A program made the translations under genes and the position numbers. From Spirochaetales bacterium (lineage in GTDB: Bacteria; Spirochaetota; Spirochaetia; Sphaerochaetales; Sphaerochaetaceae), in the NCBI GenBank assembly GCA_022788185.1, contig JALEVV010000017.1, forward strand, positions 32,887 to 96,886: a DNA stretch of 64,000 bases, in the 5' to 3' direction. Positions 41,126-48,704 of this stretch are shown here, in pieces. Positions within the stretch are counted from its first letter, which is position 1. Every line of letters starts with the position of its first letter. Below the pieces are notes generated by a model. The model was not told where the DNA came from and ran no database searches. It saw only the letters and a program-made list of their open reading frames with translations.

Positions 41126-42325
41126 ATGTTATCACTTGACTTACTTTATCAGGCAGCGTTCGCACTCAAGGACGTTGCGCGCAATACAGATTTAATCCGT
41201 GCACCCCGCATGTTCCCTGAGGGCGAGGTGTATCTCAAAACCGAAAACCTGCAGCTTACCGGTTCCTTCAAGCTCCGCGGTGCCTACAACAAGATCGCAA
41301 GACTGAGCCCTGAGGAAAAAGCCAGGGGTGTCGTGGCCTGTTCTGCAGGCAACCACTCCCAGGGTGTTGCCCTGGCAGCCCAGAGGGCAGGGCTTTCCGC
41401 AGTGATATGCATCCCTGAGGGAGCACCCATTTCCAAGGTTGAGGCAACAAGAAGCTACGGTGCCGAGGTCGTGCTTGTCCCCGGTGTCTATGACGATGCC
41501 TATGAACGCGCCCTGAAGATTGCCGAGGAGACAGGAAGGACTCTTATCCATCCCTTTGATGATGATGACGTCATCGCCGGTCAGGGTACTATCGGTCTTG
41601 AGATCCTGAACCAGCTTTCCAGCGTCGATGCAGTGGTGGTGCCTGTCGGAGGCGGCGGACTCATCAGCGGAGTTGCCTTCGCCATCAAGTCCCTGAAGCC
41701 CAGCTGCAAGGTTTACGGTGTTCAGGCCGCAGGCGCGCCCTCCATGGTCGAGGCCCTGAAGAAGGGAAAGCGCGAGGCTCTTGCCAGTGCCGCATCCCTT
41801 GCCGACGGTATTGCCGTGAAGCTTCCCGGTGAGAAGACCTTCGAATACTGCAGGAAGTATGTGGACGAGATCGTCACCGTAACCGATGATGAGATCGCAT
41901 CCGCCATCCTCACCCTCATGGAGCAGCAGAAGCTTGTTGCGGAAGGAGCCGGTGCGACTCCCGTCGCAGCTCTCCTTGCCGGTAAGATAGACATCAAAGG
42001 CAGGAAGACCGTGTGTCTCGTCAGCGGCGGTAACATCGACGTCACGATCCTTTCCCGTGTCATCACGAGAGGTCTCATGATGCAGTCCCGTCTCATCGAG
42101 CTTGAGATCGAGGTATTCGACAGACCCAAGCAGCTGTCCCAGGTATCCCAGCTGGTTGCCGATCTCGGGGCAAACGTCTTCAATGTCGAGCATGACAGAA
42201 AGACTGACAGCATAGACCTCAAGCACTGTATCCTCCGCCTCGGTCTCGAGACAAGGAACAGGGAACACATCGACCAGATCATCACGGCCATAAGGGATCA
42301 TGGATGGAGATGCAGGGAACTTTGA
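41126..42325 (+). CDS. ilvA: threonine ammonia-lyase (threonine dehydratase)
   Basis: This 399-residue PLP enzyme deaminates threonine to 2-oxobutanoate. The PLP lysine is in GSFKLRGAYNKI (Lys near residue 52), the glycine-rich phosphate loop is VPVGGGGLISG, and CSAGNHSQGVAL binds the cofactor. A C-terminal ACT-like regulatory domain (about residues 320-399) makes it the 400-residue class found in IlvA/TdcB homologs. It overlaps the HAD gene by 22 bases. No isoleucine pathway gene is adjacent. Confidence 0.93.
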   Translation: MLSLDLLYQAAFALKDVARNTDLIRAPRMFPEGEVYLKTENLQLTGSFKLRGAYNKIARLSPEEKARGVVACSAGNHSQGVALAAQRAGLSAVICIPEGAPISKVEATRSYGAEVVLVPGVYDDAYERALKIAEETGRTLIHPFDDDDVIAGQGTIGLEILNQLSSVDAVVVPVGGGGLISGVAFAIKSLKPSCKVYGVQAAGAPSMVEALKKGKREALASAASLADGIAVKLPGEKTFEYCRKYVDEIVTVTDDEIASAILTLMEQQKLVAEGAGATPVAALLAGKIDIKGRKTVCLVSGGNIDVTILSRVITRGLMMQSRLIELEIEVFDRPKQLSQVSQLVADLGANVFNVEHDRKTDSIDLKHCILRLGLETRNREHIDQIITAIRDHGWRCREL

Positions 42326-43128
42326 GAAAGTATATCTTCTTTGACGTGGACGGAACGCTTCTTCCCTTCGGGGAAGATGCGACCGAGAGTACCAGGAGAG
42401 CACTCCGTCTTGCCCATGAAAAGGGGCACCGGCTCTTTCTGAGTACCGGTAGGAGTCCTGCCGAGCTTGATCCGAGACTCAGCGCCTTTGCATTCGACGG
42501 CGGAGTGTTTGCAGGAGGCTCGATCGCCATTGCCGGAAATGAGAGGATCTATGAAAAGTTCTTCTCCAGGGAGCAGGTTGAGGAGATCTTCGCCCTTGCG
42601 GAGGAAAACGGCTGGCTTTTGCTCCTTCAGACGGACAGCGGCTCATACATGACACCTGAAATGAGGGATGCGCTCTATGCCATGTTCATGGCTTCCCTGG
42701 GCCGTCTTCTGGTCATTGAAAACCTGTTCACTGAGGAAAAGCCCACCTTCAGGCCTAATATCACAAAGATGATCGTGATAACGTCGAAGCACGATGTGAA
42801 GGAGATCAGGGAGAGTCTCAAGGGGCGGTATGACATTGTCGACAACACAATGGGTGTCCCCCTTGACGACTGTGCCGAGATCGTCATTCCCGGAGTTTCG
42901 AAGGCAACAGGGCTTTATGCAATAATGGACCATTACGGTGCATCCGTTTCCGATTCCATTGCCTTCGGGGACGGTGCAAATGATATCGAGATAGTCTCGG
43001 CGGCAGGCTTCGGAGTCGCCATGGGAAATGCCAGTGAAGGGCTGAAGAGGGTCGCTGACTACGTCACCGGTGATGTTAAGGGAAGCGGCATTTACGATGC
43101 CCTTGAATATCTGGGGGTGTTTAAGTGA
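42304..43128 (+). CDS. HAD superfamily (Cof-type) hydrolase
   Basis: This 274-residue phosphatase has HAD motif I (FFDVDGTLLP), motif II region (FLSTGRSPAEL), a type IIB cap, motif III Lys in VSKATGLYAI, and motif IV (AFGDGANDIEIV). Substrates are typically sugar or flavin phosphates. The ATG at 42304 overlaps the threonine dehydratase gene, and the 3' end overlaps the TetR gene start by 4 bases. Confidence 0.9.
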   Translation: MEMQGTLRKYIFFDVDGTLLPFGEDATESTRRALRLAHEKGHRLFLSTGRSPAELDPRLSAFAFDGGVFAGGSIAIAGNERIYEKFFSREQVEEIFALAEENGWLLLLQTDSGSYMTPEMRDALYAMFMASLGRLLVIENLFTEEKPTFRPNITKMIVITSKHDVKEIRESLKGRYDIVDNTMGVPLDDCAEIVIPGVSKATGLYAIMDHYGASVSDSIAFGDGANDIEIVSAAGFGVAMGNASEGLKRVADYVTGDVKGSGIYDALEYLGVFK

Positions 43129-43709
43129 AGAGTGAGTACCGTTCATCGATAAGGTCAAAGATGCTGATCAGGAACGCACTGCTGTCATTGATGGCGGAAA
43201 AGCCGTTCGATAAGATCACGATCACGGACATAGTCAACCGTGCCGACATAAACAGGGGCACGTTCTATGCCCACTACAAAAACACCACTGAGGTGCTGGA
43301 GAAGATTCAGAGTGATGCGGTGGGTGAGGTAAGACGCATCTTTGAGTCGATGGACTACAGAAAGTTCTTCACTGAAAGCGAAGCAGTCCTGACCGAGATT
43401 TCCGATTTCCTCAGGAAGGATTTCGAGTACTACAGGATGCTCATCACGATTGATGGGGGAAAGGGCTTCCTCGCTTCCTGGAAGGACAGTCTTGTGGGCT
43501 TCTTCTCAGGCATGTCATTCCTTTCATCCCGATCGGCGGATGGCGGCAATGAGTGCTATGCGGCGATCAACTTCGCCATCAACGGCCTTGCTGACACATA
43601 CCTCGACATTCTCATGGGAAAGTCCAGGATAACGCTGGAAGAAGCTCCCGTATACCTATCAAAGCTGCTCAGGAGACTGATGTCTCCCTATATCAGCACC
43701 ACGGTTTAA
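43125..43709 (+). CDS. TetR/AcrR family transcriptional regulator
   Basis: This 194-residue regulator has the N-terminal TetR helix-turn-helix (ITITDIVNRADINRGTFYAHYKNT) and a helical C-terminal domain of the type described for YhfK-like/TetR_C_8 proteins. It uses a GTG start overlapping the HAD stop (GTGA). It may regulate the threonine dehydratase-HAD transcript, although nothing in the sequence shows this. Confidence 0.9.
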   Translation: MKSEYRSSIRSKMLIRNALLSLMAEKPFDKITITDIVNRADINRGTFYAHYKNTTEVLEKIQSDAVGEVRRIFESMDYRKFFTESEAVLTEISDFLRKDFEYYRMLITIDGGKGFLASWKDSLVGFFSGMSFLSSRSADGGNECYAAINFAINGLADTYLDILMGKSRITLEEAPVYLSKLLRRLMSPYISTTV

Positions 43710-44287
43710 CAACAGAAGAAGCAGCAGAAGCGCATCATTAAGAGGGAGAGACAGAAGGATCCGATTCCGCCCGAGTATACGTGGCCGTAGCTCCTGTTCT
43801 GCTCCTGATAGGTGCTTCTGCCTGTTTCCAGGTAGTTAAGCAGGTTTCTGTACTCCTGATTGTTCGGATCCAGAGAGCATGCCTTTCTGGCGTTCAGGGT
43901 TGCTTCCGTGGCATTGCCGAGGTTCGCATGGCAGATCGCGGCAAGATAATACCACTTCGCATTCCTGTCCTTCTGATCTAGCTGGGAAAGGGCATTGAGG
44001 GCCTCTGAGAATCTTCTGTAGCGGATGTAGTTCTGTGCGGCCTGGAATACCAGCGGCTCCTCCGTCGAGGAATCCTGATAGGACGTGCTCTCGAACGGAT
44101 TGTAGCTGTTCTTCCTGTTCATTATCTCATCGTATGCCGCATTGATTTCCTGCATCTTCTTCTCCGCATCAGGGGAGTTTCCGGTGACGTCAGGGTGATA
44201 CTGCTTAGCAAGCTTTTTGTAAGCCTTCTTTATCTCTTCTTCGCTGGAGTTCGGACTGACGCCCAGAACACTGTAGGGATCTCTCAT
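43706..44287 (-). CDS. J-domain protein with helical repeat and C-terminal hydrophobic tail
   Basis: This 193-residue protein has an N-terminal J domain (residues 1-60) with the HPD motif in YHPDVTG, which stimulates DnaK. Residues 85-160 look like tetratricopeptide-type helices (ALNALSQLDQKDRNAKWYYL). The last 18 residues are hydrophobic and Cys-rich (LMMRFCCFFCC), likely a membrane anchor. It overlaps the DUF5685 gene by 4 bases (ATGA) and is probably a co-chaperone of a membrane process. Confidence 0.88.
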   Translation of the reverse strand: MRDPYSVLGVSPNSSEEEIKKAYKKLAKQYHPDVTGNSPDAEKKMQEINAAYDEIMNRKNSYNPFESTSYQDSSTEEPLVFQAAQNYIRYRRFSEALNALSQLDQKDRNAKWYYLAAICHANLGNATEATLNARKACSLDPNNQEYRNLLNYLETGRSTYQEQNRSYGHVYSGGIGSFCLSLLMMRFCCFFCC

Positions 44288-45108
44288 ATGCTTTTCTTCC
44301 TATTCAGGATCTCGTACCTGCTCCAAACACCACTGTATATGATGTTCCTAAGTATTGAAAGATTATCATCAAGGGGTAATCTTTCCAGACCCGATGCGGC
44401 CTGGGACAGTGAAAGCTCCAGAAGTTCCTTCACTTCCGCACTGAAATCATCCTTCTGCGAGAGTGTCTTCAGGGGATTGTAGTGGGAGTGCCTGATATCC
44501 TTCTTCAGGTCATCCACCGCATCCATGATGTATATGAATGAACCGAGGGCCCTGCCTATGGAGGTGAGACTGTCGTGGAATACATCCTCACGGGGTGCGA
44601 AAACCTCCTTGATCATGTCGCCGGAAAGGGCTGAAAGGGTGGTCACATCCTCTTCCCCGAGCTTTTCGATGGACAGTATCTTCTGGTAATTGGAGCTTAC
44701 CGCATCGTACTGTCTGGGGTACTGCTGCCTGAGCCCTATGGCTATGCTTTCAAGGGCAAGCAGTTTCCTGCTGTCCTTCAGCTGATCATTGTCTATTGAT
44801 TTGTCCTTGAGGGAGAAGTAGGAAAGCAGCACCTGCATGTCGCTTACATATTCGGTAAGCTCGTTGACGATATAGGCATGTTTGCCCAACGGGTGGACGA
44901 CACAGCGCTTTTCCGCTTTTCTGTCATTAGTGTTGTACAGATCAGAAAGGAGGAGGTATAGGAAGGTCATGTCGTATGAAAGGAGGGAGAGTCCGCGCTT
45001 GGAGTACTTTCTTTCAAGACCGTCGCAGAGGCCGCAGTAATATGCTTTGTATCTCTCCAGATCCTCCTTTGAAAGCTCCTTCCTGTTAATTGTCACGTAG
45101 CCGAACAT
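44284..45108 (-). CDS. DUF5685 family protein
   Basis: This 274-residue helical protein begins MFGYVTINRKELSKEDLERY and YYCGLCDGLERKYSKRGL, the hallmark of DUF5685. Conserved Cys pairs at the N-terminus and VHPLGKH suggest metal binding, and helical segments such as DAVDDLKKDIRH resemble those of prenyl-synthase-like or phage-shock helices; the function is unknown. It is placed between a zinc-ribbon membrane protein and a J-domain protein, so the three may act as one unit. Confidence 0.85.
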   Translation of the reverse strand: MFGYVTINRKELSKEDLERYKAYYCGLCDGLERKYSKRGLSLLSYDMTFLYLLLSDLYNTNDRKAEKRCVVHPLGKHAYIVNELTEYVSDMQVLLSYFSLKDKSIDNDQLKDSRKLLALESIAIGLRQQYPRQYDAVSSNYQKILSIEKLGEEDVTTLSALSGDMIKEVFAPREDVFHDSLTSIGRALGSFIYIMDAVDDLKKDIRHSHYNPLKTLSQKDDFSAEVKELLELSLSQAASGLERLPLDDNLSILRNIIYSGVWSRYEILNRKKSI

Positions 45109-45109
45109 A

Positions 45110-45547
45110 TCAGGTCTTACCTATGAATTTCTCTCCGCACTTGGGACAGGTAATCCTGACCTTGCCCTTACCGCGGGGAACGAAGCATGATGCCTTGCAT
45201 TTGGGGCAGTAGAACATCTCGTGGGTCTTCAGCTTTTCCTTAAGAGCCTTCTTCTTTGCCTTTTCAGCTTCCTTTGCCTGCTTTGCTGCCGGATCTCCGG
45301 TGAATAGGTGCCTGAACTTATAGTTCTCCCTGTAGCGTTTGTTCTTATCCTTCGAAAGGATCCTGAATATGCTTCCGGCAAGGGCGGCAACACCCAGCAG
45401 GGTGAGTATCGGGGTGACATATGGATAGGAGAACGCACCTGCGCCGACTATCGCGATAAGGCCGACGACGGAGAGAAAGAGTGCGAGCTCGTCGGCACCG
45501 TTTCTGTCCTTCAGGAAGTCTTCCATCATCTTCTGAAATTTGTTCAT
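45110..45547 (-). CDS. small membrane protein with a C-terminal zinc ribbon
   Basis: This 145-residue protein has two predicted membrane segments (about residues 20-65), a Lys/Ala-rich cytoplasmic linker and a C-terminal zinc ribbon (YCPKCKASCFVPRGKGKVRITCPKCGEKF). The last part resembles MJ0042-type zinc fingers. The ATG at 45547 lies 7 bases after a GATATT element with TTGACG upstream; the longer frame from 45661 would run into the divergent promoter. DUF5685 and J-domain genes follow. Confidence 0.8.
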   Translation of the reverse strand: MNKFQKMMEDFLKDRNGADELALFLSVVGLIAIVGAGAFSYPYVTPILTLLGVAALAGSIFRILSKDKNKRYRENYKFRHLFTGDPAAKQAKEAEKAKKKALKEKLKTHEMFYCPKCKASCFVPRGKGKVRITCPKCGEKFIGKT

Positions 45548-45554
45548 GGTTTTA

Positions 45555-45583
45555 AATATCCGAAATATTATTGCCTGCGTCAA
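45555..45583 (-). promoter_or_regulatory. promoter of the zinc-ribbon membrane protein gene, predicted leaderless
   Basis: Minus strand TTGACG (45583-45578), 17 bases, GATATT (45560-45555), then 7 bases to the ATG at 45547. Confidence 0.65.
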
Positions 45584-45598
45584 GAAAAGTATTATACT
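45571..45598 (+). promoter_or_regulatory. promoter of the zinc-ribbon/GDPD transcript with a four-codon upstream ORF
   Basis: TTGCCT (45571-45576), 16 bases, TATACT (45593-45598). Six bases later comes an ATG at 45605 that opens a four-codon ORF (MEIS, stop at 45617-45619), ending one base before the ATG at 45621. GGAG at 45607-45610 serves the real gene. Confidence 0.55.
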
Positions 45599-45620
45599 TT
45601 GCGGATGGAGATTTCGTGAA

Positions 45621-45830
45621 ATGGAAAAAAGAATGTATGTATGCCCAAAATGCGGGTGCACACACTATGTAAGTGATACCATTCAGACGACAGGAGGAAA
45701 CTTCTCGAAGCTCTTTGACGTGCAGAACAAGAAGTTCGTCACTGTCTCATGTTCCGACTGCGGTTATACCGAGCTCTACAGGAAGAGCGGTAACAGTGCG
45801 CTCGATATCCTGGATTTCTTCATGAACTGA
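45621..45830 (+). CDS. small zinc-ribbon protein
   Basis: This 69-residue protein has two CxxC pairs (VCPKCGCTHY and VSCSDCGYTELY) that build one zinc ribbon, as in the small Zn_ribbon_13-like nucleic-acid-binding proteins. GGAG lies 10 bases before the ATG. The GDPD gene follows 9 bases after its stop, so the two are probably co-transcribed. Confidence 0.8.
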   Translation: MEKRMYVCPKCGCTHYVSDTIQTTGGNFSKLFDVQNKKFVTVSCSDCGYTELYRKSGNSALDILDFFMN

Positions 45831-45839
45831 GGTATTGAA

Positions 45840-46571
45840 GTGAAAGTTATTGCACACAGGGGCTTTTCGGGAGTCTACCCGGAGAATACAATGCTTGCCT
45901 TTGAGAAGGCAGTCGAGGCAGGAGCTGACGGAATTGAACTCGATGTCCATCTTTCAAAGGACGGAGAGGTCATGATCATCCATGATGAGCTGCTTAAGAG
46001 GACCGCGGGAGTTGACGGTGCCGTTTCACACTACACCAGAAGCGAGCTGGAAAGGATAAGCGCCGGTAAGACAAAAAACGATGAGTTCGGCTTCACTCCG
46101 ATTCCCTCCCTTGAGGAGTATCTTTCGTTCATGTCGGAACACAGGGATCTGGTTACCAACATCGAGCTGAAGACCGCTCCGGTCTACTATCCCATGATCG
46201 AGGAGAAGACCCTCGCCCTGGTCAGGAAATTCGGTCTGGAGGACAATATCATCTATTCCTCCTTCAACTGGCTATCGGTCCTGAAAATGAAAAAGCTCAC
46301 AGGGAAGAGCAGGTTCGGTCTTCTTTTCTCAGGCATGAGGCTTTACCATCAGGCTCCCCTGATGAGGGATATGGAGCTGGATTACTTCCACCCCGATTTC
46401 AATGATCTCACCGATGAAATCGTCTCAGGGTTTCATGAGGGCGGCATAGGCCTCAATGTCTGGACCGTAAATGAGGTCGCAGACATTGAAAGGTGCAGGG
46501 ACTGGAACGTGAACGGCGTCATCACGAACTACCCTGACAGGGCGCTTACTGTTCGTTCAGCCACCTTGTGA
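45840..46571 (+). CDS. glycerophosphodiester phosphodiesterase
   Basis: This 243-residue TIM-barrel enzyme cleaves glycerophosphodiesters to glycerol-3-phosphate and alcohol. The catalytic core is present: IAHRGFSGVYPENTMLAFE, GIELDVHLSKDGEVMIIHDELLKRT (Glu/Asp metal ligands and His), and WTVNEV near the C-terminus. No signal peptide, so it acts in the cytoplasm, as UgpQ does. It uses GTG as start with GAGG 8 bases upstream, and is convergent with the nitroreductase, overlapping it by 26 bases. Confidence 0.92.
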   Translation: MKVIAHRGFSGVYPENTMLAFEKAVEAGADGIELDVHLSKDGEVMIIHDELLKRTAGVDGAVSHYTRSELERISAGKTKNDEFGFTPIPSLEEYLSFMSEHRDLVTNIELKTAPVYYPMIEEKTLALVRKFGLEDNIIYSSFNWLSVLKMKKLTGKSRFGLLFSGMRLYHQAPLMRDMELDYFHPDFNDLTDEIVSGFHEGGIGLNVWTVNEVADIERCRDWNVNGVITNYPDRALTVRSATL

Positions 46572-47328
46572 TGAAGACCTTCGCACTTCTGTTCATCTCA
46601 TCCATGAAGGCGTTAGTGTACTTTCTGTTGTAGTAGTAATCGGCAACGGAACCGGTGTTGTCCAGCGGAAGGAGCTTCTTGTTCTCATAGTTGGCCCTGT
46701 GGTGCTCATACTGACTGAAGATGGCTTCTTCCGTGAGGTCTGCATATCCGTTCTCCATGAAAAGGGATGAATCGGGATCGGGACGGGGCGTGACCGCTTC
46801 CCGCTTCTCTGAGAGGGGATAACCCATTATGAGCATTGCGGCGGGAATTGCATGGGCAGGAAGGTTTAAGAGCTTCTGAAGACGCTCGTAGTTTTCTATC
46901 ACATCCCCGATGTAGCATGAGCCAAGGCCAAGGGCTTCGGCCGCTATGACCGCATTCTGTGCCGCTATTATCGCATCCTGCATGCAAAGGTGCATGTCGC
47001 CGAGTCCTGTTTCCCTCATGGGCTTTGAGAACTTCTCAGGGGAACCGGAGTACGTGAAAAACTTCTCCCACTTGTTGTTATCCGCAAGGAAGACCCAGAC
47101 AAGGGGAGCATTTTTTATCATAATCTGTGAGTCGCAGATCTCAGCCAGCTCCGCCTTCTTTTCCGGATCGGTCACCTCGATCACGGAGTAAAGGAGCATG
47201 TTTCCCGCAGAGGGAGCTCTCATGGTAAGGCGCTTGAGCTCCCTGACGGTCTCACCGTCCACGGCCTCCTGCCTGAAGGCCCTGCAGCTTCTTCTCGTGT
47301 TGATAAGTTCAATTGTTTCTCTGTTCAT
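46546..47328 (-). CDS. nitroreductase family protein
   Basis: This 260-residue FMN enzyme begins NTRRSCRAFRQEAVDGETV, the FMN-binding start of nitroreductases, continues with APSAGNMLLY, and has the later GLGSCYIGDVIENYERLQKLL and MLIMGYPLSEK segments of the NfsA-like group. It probably reduces nitro compounds or quinones with NAD(P)H. The gene is divergent from the Fur-type gene across a gap that holds a Fur box, so it may be co-regulated by metal (inference). Confidence 0.9.
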   Translation of the reverse strand: MNRETIELINTRRSCRAFRQEAVDGETVRELKRLTMRAPSAGNMLLYSVIEVTDPEKKAELAEICDSQIMIKNAPLVWVFLADNNKWEKFFTYSGSPEKFSKPMRETGLGDMHLCMQDAIIAAQNAVIAAEALGLGSCYIGDVIENYERLQKLLNLPAHAIPAAMLIMGYPLSEKREAVTPRPDPDSSLFMENGYADLTEEAIFSQYEHHRANYENKKLLPLDNTGSVADYYYNRKYTNAFMDEMNRSAKVFITRWLNEQ

Positions 47329-47335
47329 GAATGAT

Positions 47336-47363
47336 ATCTTACTACCGGGACGTTCTTTTTCAA
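47336..47363 (-). promoter_or_regulatory. nitroreductase promoter, predicted leaderless
   Basis: Minus strand TTGAAA (47363-47358), 16 bases, TAAGAT (47341-47336), then 7 bases to the ATG at 47328. Confidence 0.6.
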
Positions 47364-47371
47364 AGCGGTAG

Positions 47372-47400
47372 TTGACTAAAAGTGAAAATGAGAATAATTC
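47372..47400 (+). promoter_or_regulatory. promoter of the Fur-type gene and zinc operon
   Basis: TTGACT (47372-47377), 17 bases, TAATTC (47395-47400). The ATG at 47410 lies 9 bases beyond with no ribosome site. The -10 element lies inside the Fur box. Confidence 0.5.
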
Positions 47401-47403
47401 TCA
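47389..47403. promoter_or_regulatory. Fur/Zur/PerR-type 7-1-7 operator
   Basis: TGAGAAT-A-ATTCTCA is a perfect 7-1-7 inverted repeat of the form bound by Fur, Zur and PerR proteins. It covers the -10 region of a Fur-family gene that heads a zinc-type ABC operon, so autorepression by metal is the natural reading. Confidence 0.8.
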
Positions 47404-47409
47404 TATTTA

Positions 47410-47784
47410 ATGTACAGTACAAGACAGAAAGAAGAGCTGATTGAATATCTCAGAGAGGTTAAGGAGCCCAAAAGCGCAACGGAAATAGCCCTTGCCCTGA
47501 AGGACGTGGGTAAGAGCACGGTCTTCAGGCTGCTGTCCCATCTGGATTGCGAGGGACTGGTCCGTTCCTACAGTGAGAACCGTACCAGATACTATGTTTG
47601 GAAGGCTTCCTCATGTCATGAGCATCTCCATGCCTCCTGCCGTGCCTGCGGCAGGTATGTCCATCTTGATCATGATACGAGTGAAAAGATCGAGCGTCTC
47701 ATGGAGGCCGAAGGCATGGTGCTGGATGAGAACTCCGTGATTCAGGCGCTCTGCAGCGACTGCAGGAAGAAGGTGGGAAAGTGA
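47410..47784 (+). CDS. Fur family metalloregulator (Zur-like by context)
   Basis: This 124-residue regulator has a winged helix (TEIALALKDVGKSTVFRLLSHLDCEGLV) and a short dimerisation domain with two CxxC pairs for structural zinc (CRACGRY, CSDCRKK) plus a His-rich HEHLHASC stretch for the sensing metal. It is shorter than E. coli Fur but normal for the family. It heads an operon with a metal ABC importer, and its start is covered by a Fur box, so a Zur or Mur role is most likely. The stop overlaps the next start (GTGA). Confidence 0.9.
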   Translation: MYSTRQKEELIEYLREVKEPKSATEIALALKDVGKSTVFRLLSHLDCEGLVRSYSENRTRYYVWKASSCHEHLHASCRACGRYVHLDHDTSEKIERLMEAEGMVLDENSVIQALCSDCRKKVGK

Positions 47785-48704
47785 AGCGGTTTTCATTGAT
47801 TGTTTTTTCCCTGCTCCTGTTCGCAGTATCCTGTTCCAGGGCTCCGGAAGCCGATGGCAGGCTTAAGGTAACATGCACCAACTTTCCCGCATACGATGCG
47901 GCCAGGGCGGTATTCTCTGACCGGGCTGATATCAGGATGATCCTGCCCTACGGCGGAGAGAGCCACTCCTATGAGCCCACCGGAGATGATGTGGTGAGGA
48001 TAATCGAGAGTGATCTCTTCATCCACTCGGGCGGTGAGAGCGAGTACTTTGCCCAGAGGATCATCGATTCCCTTGACTCTGATGTGAGGACCTTTGCCCT
48101 TACCGATAACGTCAGTGTCCTTTTCACCGAGAGCGATGAGGGGATAATCCAGAAGGAGGAGGAAGAGGAAGGGGAGGTTGTTGACGAGCACGTATGGACC
48201 GGGATTTCCAACGAGATCGACATAATAAACAACCTCTGCCGCACGGCCTGTGAGATGGATGAGGAAGGTGCCGAGTACTACAGGGCCAATGCCGCTTCCT
48301 ATGTGAAACAGCTGGAAGAGCTTAGGAGTGAGTTTGAGGAGACCGTAAGGACCGCGAAGCGGAGGACACTGGTAGTGACAGACCGTTTCCCGCTGCTTTA
48401 TTTCACGGAGGAATTCGGCCTTGATTACATAGCGGCGTACCCCGGATGTGCCGCTGAAACCGAGGTCAGCGCATCGACCGTTGCCCGGATAATAGATTAT
48501 GTGAGGGAAAACGATATTCCCGTCGTCCTGCACATGGAACTGGCAAACACTCTCCTCTCAGAGACCGTGGCAGATGAAACCGGATGCAGGGTGCTGGAGT
48601 TCAGCGCCTGTCACAACGTATCCAGGAGGGAAGGTCTTGCCGGTGTGACATACATTGACCTGATGAAAAGAAATGTGGAAGTACTTAAGGAGGCACTGAA
48701 CTGA
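47781..48704 (+). CDS. znuA: metal ABC transporter substrate-binding lipoprotein (ZnuA/TroA family)
   Basis: This 307-residue protein has a short signal peptide with lipobox AVSC (Cys at about residue 18) and cluster A-I binding-protein motifs: NFPAYDAARAV, GGESHSYEPTGDDV (metal His), VDEHVWTG (metal His) and the closing DRFPLLYFTEEFGL. The loop before the second His is acidic (EEEEEGE) rather than His-rich as in classical ZnuA, so the metal could be zinc or manganese. It starts at GTG overlapping the regulator stop. Confidence 0.88.
   Translation: MKRFSLIVFSLLLFAVSCSRAPEADGRLKVTCTNFPAYDAARAVFSDRADIRMILPYGGESHSYEPTGDDVVRIIESDLFIHSGGESEYFAQRIIDSLDSDVRTFALTDNVSVLFTESDEGIIQKEEEEEGEVVDEHVWTGISNEIDIINNLCRTACEMDEEGAEYYRANAASYVKQLEELRSEFEETVRTAKRRTLVVTDRFPLLYFTEEFGLDYIAAYPGCAAETEVSASTVARIIDYVRENDIPVVLHMELANTLLSETVADETGCRVLEFSACHNVSRREGLAGVTYIDLMKRNVEVLKEALN

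Noticed and set aside
41192..42403. 403-codon minus-strand ORF opposite threonine dehydratase
   Set aside because: Mirror of a well-supported gene in a GC-biased codon context; no family resemblance or ribosome site.
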